Shown piece after piece: positions 8,832 through 18,160 of a stretch of DNA of 64,000 bases; position 1 is the first letter of the stretch; every line of letters begins with the position of its first letter. A model generated the notes under the pieces. That model was given only the letters and a program-made list of their open reading frames with translations, made no database searches and was not told where the DNA came from. Made by a program: the position numbers and the translations under genes. Origin of the DNA: Planctomycetota bacterium (lineage in GTDB: Bacteria > Planctomycetota > UBA1135 > JADKAF01); assembly GCA_016719295.1 (NCBI GenBank), contig JADKAF010000001.1, forward strand, positions 434,001 to 498,000, written 5' to 3'.

Positions 8832-9698
8832 ATGAACGAGTTCCGCGGAGTGACGAAGGGCCTGCGCGCACTGCTCGCCGCGCGCGGCTTCCACCCCAGC
8901 CGTCTGCGCGGGCAGAACTTCTTGCTCGACGAGAACATCCTCCGCGCGATCGTACGCGACGCCGCGGTCGCTCCAGGCGATCGCGTGCTCGAAGTCGGCT
9001 GCGGGCCGGGCACGCTCACGCAGTGCCTCCTCGATGCTGGTGCCGAGGTCCTGTCCGTGGAGATCGAGCCGCGCTTGCTCGAGCTCGCGCGCGAGCGCAT
9101 CGATCCCTCGGCGCGCTGGCGTTGCATCGAAGGCGATGTGCTGGCCTCGAAGTCGCGGCTCCTGCCGCAGCTCGAGGAGGAGCTCGATGCGTGGGGCAGC
9201 TACGATCTCGTCGCCAACTTGCCGTACGCGATCACGACGCCGCTCCTCGTGCTCCTCGCGGCGCGCGCCCGCTCCCCGCGGCGGATGACCGTGCTGGTGC
9301 AGCTCGAGGCCGCGGAGCGGCTCTGCGCGGAGCCGGGTAGCAAGATCTTCGGCGCCGCCACGGTGCGACTCGGGGCGCGCTACGCCACGCGGATGATGCG
9401 CGAGGTTCCCCGGCAGGTCTTCTGGCCGAGGCCGCAGGTGGACTCCGCCGTCGTGCGCCTCGACCAGCGTGTCGGAGGGCTCGACGCCGCGGAGGCGCGC
9501 GCGCTGGAGGAGCTCGTGACGGTGGCGTTCGCCATGCGGCGGAAGCGCTTCCTGCGCACGGTGGAGGAGCTCGCGCCTGCGGCGTTCTGGAGCGCCCTCG
9601 CGGCCGAGCGCGGCTGGCCCGATGGCGTGCGTCCCGAGCAACTCGCCCTCGAAGACTGGCTCTCTGCCGCTCGGCGGCTTGCCGCGCTGCGGACCTAG
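8832..9698 (+). CDS. rsmA: 16S rRNA dimethyladenosine transferase RsmA (KsgA)
   Basis: 288-residue SAM-dependent methyltransferase that dimethylates two adjacent adenines at the 3' end of 16S rRNA. Diagnostic motifs: GQNFLLDENILRAIV at the N-terminus, VLEVGCGPGTLTQ (SAM motif I), the acidic ribose-binding VEIEP, and NLPYAITTPLL (catalytic NLPY). The C-terminal domain has FWPRPQVDSAVVRL and FAMRRKRFLRT, also typical. The start at 8832 follows the FGE-like gene by 7 bp. Length is normal. Confidence 0.95.
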   Translation: MNEFRGVTKGLRALLAARGFHPSRLRGQNFLLDENILRAIVRDAAVAPGDRVLEVGCGPGTLTQCLLDAGAEVLSVEIEPRLLELARERIDPSARWRCIEGDVLASKSRLLPQLEEELDAWGSYDLVANLPYAITTPLLVLLAARARSPRRMTVLVQLEAAERLCAEPGSKIFGAATVRLGARYATRMMREVPRQVFWPRPQVDSAVVRLDQRVGGLDAAEARALEELVTVAFAMRRKRFLRTVEELAPAAFWSALAAERGWPDGVRPEQLALEDWLSAARRLAALRT

Positions 9699-9706
9699 GC
9701 TATCCT
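9679..9706 (+). promoter_or_regulatory. Possible sigma-70-type promoter for dnaG
   Basis: TTGCCG at 9679-9684 and TATCCT at 9701-9706 are separated by 16 bp, with the ATG of dnaG 37 bp downstream. The -35 element lies inside the end of rsmA. This is a consensus match by eye only. Confidence 0.35.
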
Positions 9707-9743
9707 CGGACGCTGGTTTCGAGCTCCGAGGTCGAGAAAGGTC

Positions 9744-11870
9744 ATGGCGGTGCGGGACGACGTTCGCGAGCGCGTGCGCGAACGCTGTGACCTCGTGGAT
9801 ATCGTGCAGCGCTACGCTTCGCTGCAACGGCGCGGCAACCGCTGGGTCGCCTGCTGCCCGTTCCACGAAGAGAAGTCGCCGTCCTTCTACGTCTCGCCGG
9901 AGCGGGGGACCTACCACTGCTTCGGCTGCGGTGCGAGCGGAGACGTCTTCAAGTTCGTGATGGAGAAGGAGAAGCTCTCCTTTCTCGAGGCGTTGCGCTC
10001 GCTGGCCGATCAAGTCGGCATCGAGATCGAGGACCGCTCGAGCGCGCCGCGCGACGAGGAGACCTCGCCGAAGCGGCTCGTCGCCGCGCTCGAGCACGCG
10101 CTCGACCGCTATCGCAAGCTGCTCGCCTCTCCACGCGGCGCGGAAGCGCGGCGCTACCTCGACCAGCGCGGGATCGAGGAGGTCTGGCGCGAGCGCTTCG
10201 AGGTCGGCTTCGCCCCGGACCAGCCGGACGCGCTCGTCGCTGCGGCGCTGAAGGCGGGCTTCACCAAGCGCACGCTCGAAGCCGCGGGCTTGGCGAAGGA
10301 CGTCGGTGGAGGCCGCTGCGTCGACCACTTCCAAGGTCGCGTGCTCTTCCCCATCCGCGATGCGACCTCGCGCCTCGTGGGTTTCGGCGGGCGCATCCTG
10401 CCGCGGCTCGAGCGCGGCCCCGACGGCAAGCCCGCCTCCGTCGGCAAGTACGTGAACTCCCCGGAGACCGCGCTCTTCAAGAAGAGCCGCCTGCTCTACG
10501 GCCTCGATCGCATCGCGCAGCGGCGCGAGGCCTTCGATCTCGCGGGCGACGGCGGACGGTGGGGGCTGCTCGTCGAGGGCTACACGGACGTGATCGCCTG
10601 CCACAAGGGCGAGCTGCCCTACGCCTTGGCGGCGCTCGGAACGGCTTTCACCGTCGAGCACGTGGCGCTGCTGAAGCGCTATCTCGATGGCATCGTGGTC
10701 GTCTTCGACGGCGATCGCGCGGGCATCGAGGCCGCGCACAAGGCGCTACCGCTCCTGATCGCGGGCGACTTCCGTCTCCGCGTGCTCACCTTGCCCGGCG
10801 GCGAGGATCCGGCGGACTTCCTGGGCCATGCTTCCGGCGCGGACCTCCGTCAGCTCATCGTCTCCTCGGGCGACGAGCTCGGGTTCCTGCGGCGCGCGCT
10901 GGTCTCGCGCTTCGGGATCGGCGGCGGAGATCGACCCGAAGAAGCGCTGCGCTGGATCCTGCACTTCTTCGCCGGCGCCTCGCCGGTGCGGCGCGAGCGC
11001 GCGAACGCGCACATCGCGGACGCGCTGCAGATGCCCGAGGCGATGTTGCGCGCCCGCATCGCCGCACTCGCGCGCGGCCCCGGTCCAGGGACGGACGGTG
11101 GGGGGCGCGAAGTCGGCGCGGGGCCGTTCGAGAGCGGGGCCGCTCCCGGCTGGACGGGCGCTCGACCCGGTTTCGCCGGCCCGGGTGCCGCGGGTCGAAA
11201 GGGCGGCTCGGGGAAGGGCGGGGCGTGGAAGGGCGGCTTCGGCAAGGGCGGAGCCTGGAAGGGCGGACGGCGCTTCGCTCCCGAGCCGATCGCGCCGCCG
11301 CCGATCGACTGGTCCCGCTTCGCGACGGGACTGCGCCGCGGCCTGCGGCATCTCGTGGGGGTGCTGGTGGGGTTGCCTTCGCTCTCCGCGGTCGCGCGCC
11401 GCCTCCTCCCGCCGGAAGAACTGGGTCCTTTGGCGGGAGGCCCTGGCGGAATCGAGTTCCGTGCGTACACTGCCGCGCTTTCTCTGCAGGCCGAGCAAGG
11501 CACGATTCGCCTCGGCGAGCTGATGGACCTCCTACCGGAGGCCGATTGGCTCGGCGAGACGATCGAAACCCACGCGCGCCTGAGCTACGAGGAGGCGAAG
11601 TCCATTCTCGTGGACGTCGAGCGTTGTTTCCGCCGCTCGCGTTCCGAGGACCGCATTCGCACGCTAGAGCAGGAGCGGCGCGAAGCCGAAGCAGCCGGCA
11701 ACGCGCAGCTCGCGGTGAAGCTCGGAGTCGAGCTGAAGACCGTCCTCTGCGAGCTTCACGGGATCGAGGCGCGCGGCGCCGACGCGGCCGACGCGCGCAG
11801 CGCGGGAGCCGGCGCCGGTGAAGCGGAGCCGCCCTCGGGTGGCGCCGACGATCTCGCGCCCGGCGGCTAG
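9744..11870 (+). CDS. dnaG: DNA primase DnaG
   Basis: 708-residue primase that makes RNA primers at the replication fork. The CHC2 zinc finger is present: CPFH at residues 38-41 and CFGC at 59-62. The catalytic core follows, with a TOPRIM domain carrying LLVEGYTDVIACH near residue 275 and VVFDGDRAGIEAA. Between core and C-terminal helicase-binding region is an unusual Gly/Lys linker near residues 485-510 with repeats of KGG units (KGGSGKGGAWKGGFGKGG). The C-terminal part (LLPEADWLGETIETH and RCFRRSRSEDRIRTL) resembles the DnaB-binding region. It precedes rpoD, as in the classic dnaG-rpoD arrangement. Confidence 0.95.
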   Translation: MAVRDDVRERVRERCDLVDIVQRYASLQRRGNRWVACCPFHEEKSPSFYVSPERGTYHCFGCGASGDVFKFVMEKEKLSFLEALRSLADQVGIEIEDRSSAPRDEETSPKRLVAALEHALDRYRKLLASPRGAEARRYLDQRGIEEVWRERFEVGFAPDQPDALVAAALKAGFTKRTLEAAGLAKDVGGGRCVDHFQGRVLFPIRDATSRLVGFGGRILPRLERGPDGKPASVGKYVNSPETALFKKSRLLYGLDRIAQRREAFDLAGDGGRWGLLVEGYTDVIACHKGELPYALAALGTAFTVEHVALLKRYLDGIVVVFDGDRAGIEAAHKALPLLIAGDFRLRVLTLPGGEDPADFLGHASGADLRQLIVSSGDELGFLRRALVSRFGIGGGDRPEEALRWILHFFAGASPVRRERANAHIADALQMPEAMLRARIAALARGPGPGTDGGGREVGAGPFESGAAPGWTGARPGFAGPGAAGRKGGSGKGGAWKGGFGKGGAWKGGRRFAPEPIAPPPIDWSRFATGLRRGLRHLVGVLVGLPSLSAVARRLLPPEELGPLAGGPGGIEFRAYTAALSLQAEQGTIRLGELMDLLPEADWLGETIETHARLSYEEAKSILVDVERCFRRSRSEDRIRTLEQERREAEAAGNAQLAVKLGVELKTVLCELHGIEARGADAADARSAGAGAGEAEPPSGGADDLAPGG

Positions 11871-12338
11871 CCGAGCGCGGCGGAGCGGGGCAAGGTGCCC
11901 GCGCCGCGGTGGCGCCCGCGCGAGAACTGCGCCGGCGAGCGTGGCGCGGCGGGTGATCCGAGTCCTGGTCCTAAGGGTAGGGAGTTCGTGCGACCTTCGG
12001 GATCGCCGTTCACCCCGCGGCTTCGGAGTGCCTGGAGTCGTTCGGCCATACGCGGCCGTTCGGCGGCAGGGTGGAGCTCTTGGGCTGTGACTTTTCCCGG
12101 GGCGAAGCACTGCGGGGCCACGGGACGACGATGGGACAGCGAGACGGCGACGTCGCGACCGCGATTCTCGAGCGCGGTTCGGCTCGCTCCGCCTCGCCGG
12201 GATAAGTTTGGGGTGGTGGTCGAAGTCGGACGGCGCGAGCGCCGCACCCGACGACGATCGAGGCCGGCGCCGGTGGCGCGCCAACTCGAGAACATCAGTG
12301 CGGGCCGCTTCGGTGGTCCGCGGGTCGAGCCAGGCAAG
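11871..12338. other. Intergenic/leader region between dnaG and rpoD
   Basis: About 470 bp with no convincing gene. The rpoD frame stays open through it, but the translation is Arg/Ser/Gly-rich without family similarity, so I read it as leader sequence holding the rpoD promoter(s). No clear -35/-10 pair or riboswitch could be assigned by eye. Confidence 0.5.
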
Positions 12339-14201
12339 ATGATGCAGCACGAGCGCGAAGACGAAGACGAGGAGGTCCAGCAGACGCTGCTCCTCGACAA
12401 GGATCCGATCGACGCCTTCGAGGGGCCGGTGAAGGCCCTCATCGAAGAGGGGCGGCGGAAGGGCTATCTCACCTACGCTGAGATGCAGCGCGATCTCTCG
12501 GAGGAGCTCCTCTCTCCCGAGAAGATCGACCAGATCCTGATGGCCCTCGAAGAGATGGGCATCGAGCTGGTCGACGAGTCGGAGAGCGGTGAGGGCGAAG
12601 GCGCGGCCTTGAGCCCGGCCGCCCTCCTCGCGAGCAACTCCGAGCCCTCGACCCGCTCGAGCGGCATCTCGGAGAAGATCGACGACCCGGTGCGGATGTA
12701 TCTCACCCAGATGGGCGAGATCCCTCTCCTCACCCGGGCCGAGGAGATCGCGCTCGCGAAGAAGATCGAGATCACGCGCAAGCAGTTCCGCAAGCGCGTG
12801 CTCGGCGCCGGATGCTCGATCGCCGAGTGCATCCTCACCTTCGAGAACGTCGCGACGGGGGAGCTGGCCTTCGATCGCACGCTGAAGGTGAATCCCTCGG
12901 GCTCCGATGGCGAGATCACCGAGATCGGCAAGCCCGAGCTCGCGCGACGCCTGAAGTCCAACACCAACACGCTGAAGAAGATCTACGAGGCGATGAAGGA
13001 GGACTTCCGGCGCCTCCTCGTGCGCGACTACAAGCGCGCGGAGCTGCCGGGGTTGGTCCGCCGCATCCAGGCGCGCCGACGCCGCGCGGTGATCCTGATC
13101 GAGGAGCTCCACCTCCAGATCAAGAAGATCCGCCCTCTGATCGATCTGCTCGAGAGCCGCTACGAGGAGATGCACAGCCTCGAGCGCAAGCTCTCCGGCT
13201 ACCGCGGGAACCGCAAGGGATCCCAGGCGGCGACCGAGCTACGCGCGCGCTTCGACCAGCTCCAGGTCGAGGTCCTCGAGGTCCCGCTCAAGCTGAAGCG
13301 GCGTCTCGACCAGGTCCGGCGCCACTTCGCCGAGTACGAGGATGCGAAGCGCAAGCTCTCGTCGGGCAACCTGCGCCTCGTGGTCTCGATCGCGAAGAAG
13401 TACCGCAACCGCGGGCTCTCGTTCCTCGACCTGATCCAGGAGGGCAACACCGGCCTGATGAAGGCGGTCGAGAAGTACGAGTACCGCCGCGGCTACAAGT
13501 TCTCGACCTACGCGACGTGGTGGATCCGCCAGGCGATCACCCGCTCGATCGCCGACCAGGCGCGGACGATCCGCATCCCGGTCCACATGATCGAGACGAT
13601 GAGCAAGCTCCGCAACGTGACCAAGAAGCTACTCCAGGCGAAGGGCCGCGAGCCCACAGTCGAGGAGGTCGCCGAGGCGACGGGGATTTCCGTCGAAGAG
13701 GCGAAGCGGGTGATGAAGATCTCGAAGCACCCGATCAGCCTCGACCGGCCCATCGGCGAGAGCGACGACTCCTACTTCGGCGACTTCATCGAAGACGAGA
13801 ACGCCGAGAATCCGGTGCATGCTGCCACGCACGAGATGCTGAAGGAGCGCATCGAGGAGGTGCTCTCCACCCTGACGTTCCGCGAGCGCGAGATCATCAA
13901 GCTCCGCTACGGCATCGGCGACGGGTACACCTACACCCTCGAGGAAGTCGGTCGCATCTTCCGCGTGACGCGCGAGCGCGTGCGGCAGATCGAAGCGAAG
14001 GCCGTGCGCAAGCTCCAGCACCCCGTGCGAGCGCGGAAGCTGATGGGCTTCCTCGACTCGCAGGTCGGCGCGCTCTTCGCCGGGCGCTTCGAGGACGACG
14101 ACGAAGACTTCGACGACCTCTGGGGTCCGGGCGGCGGCACCGCCGTCGCGGCGACCGCGGCGGCCGAGAAGAAGAAGGACGGCGGCGCTCCCTCCTCGTG
14201 A
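12339..14201 (+). CDS. rpoD: RNA polymerase primary sigma factor RpoD (sigma-70)
   Basis: 620 residues from the chosen ATG (MMQHERED), placed just before region 1.1 (GRRKGYLTYAEMQRDL); the frame is open for a further 148 codons upstream, so the exact start is uncertain. Region 1.2 is DPVRMYLTQMGEIPLLTRAEE. A long non-conserved segment of about 190 residues follows, as in group 1 sigmas. Region 2 has LRLVVSIAKKYRNRG, DLIQEGNTGLMKAVEKYEY and FSTYATWWIRQAITR (about 340-400). Region 3 includes IPVHMIETMSKL, and region 4 the HTH EEVGRIFRVTRERVRQIE (about 535-555). A C-terminal tail of about 45 residues rich in Asp, Gly, Ala and Lys is extra. Confidence 0.95.
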   Translation: MMQHEREDEDEEVQQTLLLDKDPIDAFEGPVKALIEEGRRKGYLTYAEMQRDLSEELLSPEKIDQILMALEEMGIELVDESESGEGEGAALSPAALLASNSEPSTRSSGISEKIDDPVRMYLTQMGEIPLLTRAEEIALAKKIEITRKQFRKRVLGAGCSIAECILTFENVATGELAFDRTLKVNPSGSDGEITEIGKPELARRLKSNTNTLKKIYEAMKEDFRRLLVRDYKRAELPGLVRRIQARRRRAVILIEELHLQIKKIRPLIDLLESRYEEMHSLERKLSGYRGNRKGSQAATELRARFDQLQVEVLEVPLKLKRRLDQVRRHFAEYEDAKRKLSSGNLRLVVSIAKKYRNRGLSFLDLIQEGNTGLMKAVEKYEYRRGYKFSTYATWWIRQAITRSIADQARTIRIPVHMIETMSKLRNVTKKLLQAKGREPTVEEVAEATGISVEEAKRVMKISKHPISLDRPIGESDDSYFGDFIEDENAENPVHAATHEMLKERIEEVLSTLTFREREIIKLRYGIGDGYTYTLEEVGRIFRVTRERVRQIEAKAVRKLQHPVRARKLMGFLDSQVGALFAGRFEDDDEDFDDLWGPGGGTAVAATAAAEKKKDGGAPSS

Positions 14202-14245
14202 GCGGAGCCCGCGGCCGCGCCTGGCGCGACCGCGGTGCGCTGGCG

Positions 14246-14283
14246 CGCGGGCCCGGATCGGCGGTGGTCGATCCGGGCCCGCG
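14246..14283 (+). terminator. rpoD terminator hairpin
   Basis: Perfect 15-bp inverted repeat (CGCGGGCCCGGATCG / CGATCCGGGCCCGCG) around an 8-base loop, 45 bp after the rpoD stop. It is followed by TCGTTCC, so the U tract is weak, but position and stability fit a terminator. Confidence 0.65.
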
Positions 14284-14405
14284 TCGTTCCTGCGCGGAGG
14301 GGTGGCGCGCGCGTTGCCGCGGGTGCGCATTTGCGCTGCGGTTGAGCTTTGCCCGTGCTTTGGGCAAGATGCCGGCTCCTTTTCTCGCCCGGAGATGCGG
14401 CATCC

Positions 14406-15110
14406 ATGGAGTCCGGACTGCAGGCGCTCGTTGATCTTTGGGACGTTGACCGCGAGCTGCGGTCCTTGCGCCGCGAGCTGAGCTCCTATCCCGCGGAGGA
14501 GAAGCGGCGTCTGGAGCGGATCCAGTCGCTTCGGCAGAACTCTGACCGAATCCGCGATGGCGTGCGCGAGCTCCAGGCGCGCCTGAAAGAGATCGAAGCC
14601 GACGTGAGCTCTTGGAAGGAGCGCATCGGCAAGCTCGAGCGCGAGGCGTACGGCGCGCGCGACAACTCCTCGCTCTACGCCTACCAACATCAGATCTCGA
14701 CGCTGCGCGGAGAGATCGGCGAGCGCGACGAGGAGGGCATCGGGCTCCTCGAGCAGATCCAGGCTCGCGAAGCGGTCATCGCGGCCGAGCAGGCCAAGAT
14801 CGACGAAGAAGAGAAAGTCCTCGCCGAGTTCCGTGCCAACGTCGCGCGCGAGAAGAGCCAGATCGATGTCAAGGTGGCCGAGCTGAAGAAGCTGCGCGAT
14901 GCGAAGCTCGGCGGCGTCGGGCCCGCGCACCTTCAGATCTACGAGAAGATGATCTCCTCGTCGGAGCGCCAGCCGCTCGCGCAGGTGCACGATCGCACCT
15001 GCCAGAACTGCTTCACCGAGCTCACCCTGAACGACTATGCCCGAGTGCGCAGCGGCAAGGTCGTCGTGCAGTGCAAGAGCTGCCACTGCATCCTCTACAC
15101 GAACGTCTGA
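14406..15110 (+). CDS. Coiled-coil zinc-ribbon protein (CT398/DUF164-like)
   Basis: 234-residue protein made of a long antiparallel coiled coil (residues about 5-185, heptads rich in Leu/Glu/Arg) followed by a C4 zinc ribbon: CQNC near 197-200 and CKSC near 221-224, with GKVVVQC between. This matches the family of zf-RING_7/C4-type zinc ribbon proteins such as Chlamydia CT398, for which links to transcription or secretion factors are reported but no general function is settled. The ATG at 14406 has GGAG 11-14 bases upstream. It sits between rpoD and selB, 34 bp before the selB start. Confidence 0.85.
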   Translation: MESGLQALVDLWDVDRELRSLRRELSSYPAEEKRRLERIQSLRQNSDRIRDGVRELQARLKEIEADVSSWKERIGKLEREAYGARDNSSLYAYQHQISTLRGEIGERDEEGIGLLEQIQAREAVIAAEQAKIDEEEKVLAEFRANVAREKSQIDVKVAELKKLRDAKLGGVGPAHLQIYEKMISSSERQPLAQVHDRTCQNCFTELTLNDYARVRSGKVVVQCKSCHCILYTNV

Positions 15111-15144
15111 TCCGCGCCAGGAGCTCGGCGCAGCGAGCCGCACG

Positions 15145-17052
15145 ATGGAGATCTATCGCATCATCGTCGGCACGGCGGGTCACATCGACCACGGGAAGTC
15201 CTCGCTCGTCCGCGCGCTGACCGGCATCGACCCCGATCGCTTGATCGAGGAGAAGGAGCGCGGGATGACGATCGACCTCGGCTTCGCGCCGTGGTCGCTA
15301 CCCGACGGTCGACGCGTGGGCCTCGTCGACGTACCCGGTCACGAGCGCTTCGTGAAGAACATGGTCGCGGGCGCGACCGGGATCGACCTCGTCGTCCTCG
15401 TCGTCGCCGCCGACGACGGCGTCATGCCGCAGACGCGCGAGCACCTCGAGATCATGACGCTGCTCGGGATCGAGCGCGGCTTGATCGCGCTGACGAAGAT
15501 CGATCTCGTCGATCCCGAGCTCGTTGCCATGGCGAGCGAGGACGTGCGCGCGCTCGTTCGCGGGACCTTCCTCGAGAGCGCTCCCATCCTGCCGCTCTCC
15601 ACGCACACGGGAGCGGGCCTCGAGGCTTTCCAAGCGGCGCTCGCGCGAGCGATCGAGAGCGTCCCCCCGCGCCGCATCGAGGGACCGTTCCGGATGCCCA
15701 TCCAGCGCGTCTTCTCGGCCAGCGGCTTCGGGACGATCGCGACCGGAGTTCCCATCAGCGGTTCGCTCGCGATCGGCGATCGGGCCCAAGTGCTCCCGCT
15801 GGGCCGCGTGGGCCGCGTCCGCGGGCTGCAGGCGTACAAGGAGAAGGTCGAGTCCGTCGCGGCGGGCCACTCGAGCGCGGTGAACCTCTCCGACCTCGAC
15901 TACCGCGAGCTGCACCGCGGCATGGTGCTCTGCGCACCGGACGCCTTCGAGGCCGGCGACATGTTCGAGGCGCGCTTCGCGCTCGGCCGCAATGTGCCTT
16001 GGCCCCTGAAGCACCTCTCCGAAGTGCGCCTGCACACCGGTACGGCGGAGGTCCTCGGGCAGGTCGCTCTGCTGGAGGGCAACACGCTTGAGCCAGGCGC
16101 GGAGACCTTCGTTCAGCTGCGGCTCGAGGAGCCCGTCTGCGCCGTCGCGGGGGATCGCTTCATCCTGCGCCTCGCGAGCCCGATGATCACGCTCGGCGGC
16201 GGCGTGCTGCTCGCGCGCTCCGGGTTTCGCATCAAGCGCTCGCGCGCGGGAGTGGTCGAGCGATTGCAGCAAGCGGAAGCCGCTCTCGAGGATCGAGACG
16301 AGGCCTTGATGCTCGCGCTCGACGCATCGAGGGACGGCGCGCTGTCGGAGGCCGAGCTCGCGCGTGAGCTCGGCTGGAGCGAAGAAGAGGTGCGGCAGCG
16401 CCTGGCGAGCGGTGTCGCCGAAGGAAAAGCGGTGGCCGTCGTGGGCGGCTGGCTGAGCGCGGGGCGAATCGCCCCCGTAGAGGCCGAGCTGGAGGCCGCG
16501 CTCGCCGCGTACTATCGCCGGCACGCGAGCCGGCTCTGGATGGACCTGCGCGATCTCCGCGCTGCCACCAAGGCGCCGGCGGCGCTCCTCGAGGCCGCGA
16601 TCGAGCGGCTCTGCAAGGGTGGGCGCCTCGAGCGTCGCGGCACGGAGGTGCGCGATGCTTCTCGCGTCGTGCAGCTCGAGCCCAAGCTCGCCGCGCGCTG
16701 CGAGGAGCTCGGCGCTGCGCTCGCCGTCGACGCGTTTCAGCCGCCCGATCCCGCCGCTTTCGGCGCGGAGCGCGGCTGGCGCCAGAGCGAGGTCGCGGAG
16801 GCGCTGAAGACGCTGCAGGACTTGGGGCGCGCCCGCATCGTCAACGCGGAGCTGGCTTTCAGCGCCGAGGCGATCGAGCGCGCCGCCGCCGAGATCCGCA
16901 CCAACATCCAGCGCCACGGCGAGCTTCTGATTCCCGAGCTGCGCGACGCGCTGGGGACCTCGCGCAAGTTCCTGATCCCGCTCCTCGACTACTTCGATCG
17001 CACCGGCCTCACCATCCGGCAGGGCGCGCGGCGCATCTTGAAGTCGAGCTGA
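15145..17052 (+). CDS. selB: Selenocysteine-specific translation elongation factor SelB
   Basis: 635-residue EF-Tu-like GTPase that brings Sec-tRNA to UGA codons marked by a SECIS element. GTPase motifs: GHIDHGKSSLVRAL (G1, residues 12-25), ERGMTIDLGFA (G2, SelB-type), DVPGHERFVKNM (G3) and TKID (G4). Beta-barrel domains II/III follow, then a C-terminal half of winged-helix repeats (about 390-635) that bind the SECIS RNA. The start at 15145 gives MEIYRIIVGTAGH, as expected for the family. No selA, selD, tRNA-Sec or UGA-containing gene was found in this window, so the rest of the machinery must be elsewhere. Confidence 0.93.
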   Translation: MEIYRIIVGTAGHIDHGKSSLVRALTGIDPDRLIEEKERGMTIDLGFAPWSLPDGRRVGLVDVPGHERFVKNMVAGATGIDLVVLVVAADDGVMPQTREHLEIMTLLGIERGLIALTKIDLVDPELVAMASEDVRALVRGTFLESAPILPLSTHTGAGLEAFQAALARAIESVPPRRIEGPFRMPIQRVFSASGFGTIATGVPISGSLAIGDRAQVLPLGRVGRVRGLQAYKEKVESVAAGHSSAVNLSDLDYRELHRGMVLCAPDAFEAGDMFEARFALGRNVPWPLKHLSEVRLHTGTAEVLGQVALLEGNTLEPGAETFVQLRLEEPVCAVAGDRFILRLASPMITLGGGVLLARSGFRIKRSRAGVVERLQQAEAALEDRDEALMLALDASRDGALSEAELARELGWSEEEVRQRLASGVAEGKAVAVVGGWLSAGRIAPVEAELEAALAAYYRRHASRLWMDLRDLRAATKAPAALLEAAIERLCKGGRLERRGTEVRDASRVVQLEPKLAARCEELGAALAVDAFQPPDPAAFGAERGWRQSEVAEALKTLQDLGRARIVNAELAFSAEAIERAAAEIRTNIQRHGELLIPELRDALGTSRKFLIPLLDYFDRTGLTIRQGARRILKSS

Positions 17053-17128
17053 GCACGATGGAAGTCGAGCTGCGCACGAGCCGAACCCAAGGGCTCGGGA
17101 TTCTCGAGCTCGCGCTGAGCTCGCTGCG

Positions 17129-17188
17129 GCGATGCGAGAGGGGGGACTCGAACCCCCACGCCTTGCGGCACCAGATCCTAAGTCTGGC
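17129..17188 (+). repeat. Left attachment site (attL) with tRNA-Leu 3' fragment
   Basis: 60 bp identical to 26846-26905. Bases 17133-17188 equal the 3' part of tRNA-Leu(UAG) on the minus strand, from the discriminator base through the T arm and variable arm to the anticodon loop and the 5' strand of the anticodon stem. Homology stops at 17189, where the tRNA would continue into its D arm, so this copy is not a functional tRNA. Confidence 0.93.
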
Positions 17189-17392
17189 TTGGACCTCCCG
17201 AAGGCGGGCTCACAAGCGGACTTAGGAGCGGCTGGCTCCGAACGACAGCAGATTCGACAGCACTCGTTCGCACCGCGCCCTCCGGAAGCGGATCGCGTGC
17301 AGCGCCTCGCGTCGGAGATCCGCGAGCTCGACTCCTCGGAGCGCGAGGAGCTCTTCGCGCTGCTCCAGCGACTCGAAGCAGACGAGGAGTAG
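17189..17392 (+). other. Open frame continuing in frame from the attachment core (alternative integrase tail?)
   Basis: The integrase frame crosses the core at the right end. The same frame at the left end stays open from the core to a stop at 17390-17392, adding 67 residues. Its last part (RVQRLASEIRELDSSEREEL onward) looks like genuine protein, helical and with high-GC third positions. In the excised circle the integrase would therefore end with this tail instead of the 14 residues it has when integrated. Alternatively it is the 3' remnant of an older related integrase, since ERQQIRQHS resembles EKRQQKRQQS in the present integrase tail. Confidence 0.45.
17241..17263 (+). repeat. Left-arm 12-bp-period repeats (putative recombinase arm sites)
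   Basis: AACGACAGCAG at 17241-17251 followed with a 12-bp period by TTCGACAGCAC at 17253-17263. The pair matches 26706-26728 on the other side of the core (20 of 22 aligned bases for the shared block), in the same orientation. They start 53 bp from the core edge. Confidence 0.5.
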
Positions 17393-18160
17393 GCAGCTCC
17401 TCACGCGCTCGATGAAGTGCTCGACGGCAGTCGCGCGAGCGAGATCGACCGAGCCGCATCGAGCTCGTCCCGCTCGAGCACTCGGACAGCGGGCGCGCGT
17501 CTGCGCGGGCTCGGTGCTGGCTCCGCCCTTCCCTCGCGAAGCCTGCACCTCCCGCGCTTGCGTCCGGCCTCCTCGTCCATGCTCTCGGAATGGCGTGGGC
17601 ACGGCAGCGCGAAGGGGAGAGGGTGGCGCGCTGACGGCTTCGAGCCTCGAGCGAGCGCGTCTTCGCACTTGCCCACTCCTCTCCTGCGCGCGACCCGGAA
17701 CGTGGAGTTGCCAGCGCTCCGCGATCGAGCGGCGCGTTGGTCTGGGCGTTCGGTCGCGGGGGCGCTTGGTCCCTCGCCCCCCACCTACGCCGATGCGACG
17801 GGAGGGGGGGGAGGGGACTAGCTGCGGAACCGAGCAGGGGAAGGACTTGCTGGAGACTCGCTCGACGGCTCAGGTTCCGCGATGGAGCGACGAGGAAGGG
17901 AGCGCGCAGATAGGCCGATCGAGCTCCATTCGGCGCCCTCGGGGCCGCGACCGATCGAGCGCTAGAGCTCGCGCCGCGGCGAGTCGTCCGCGTCGGATGA
18001 ACCAGCGTCCGGGGAGGGGGGGATCGGGTGGGGGAGTGTGACCGTGCGGAGGGTGGTCGTTGTGTGTTCTGGGCTTGACCCCTTACCCTCGGAATCCGAT
18101 TCGAGATCTCGGCATCATGCGAAGATGCCGCCCTGCATCCCCGAACCCGAGGAGCGCTGC
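17393..18160. other. Non-coding left end of the element
   Basis: About 770 bp in which no frame shows family-like sequence; translations are Arg/Ser/Pro-rich. It includes a G-rich run near 17802-17819. A start codon within it (ATG 18125) could extend the following small gene by 12 codons. I see no clear promoter or origin repeats. Confidence 0.5.

Noticed and set aside
17133..17188. A second complete tRNA-Leu at the left end
   Set aside because: Only the 3' part is present; D arm and acceptor 5' strand are replaced by unrelated sequence.
17401..18041. Several frames of 120-210 codons in the element's left end
   Set aside because: Overlapping frames on both strands, Ser/Arg/Pro-rich, no RBS or family features; treated as non-coding.
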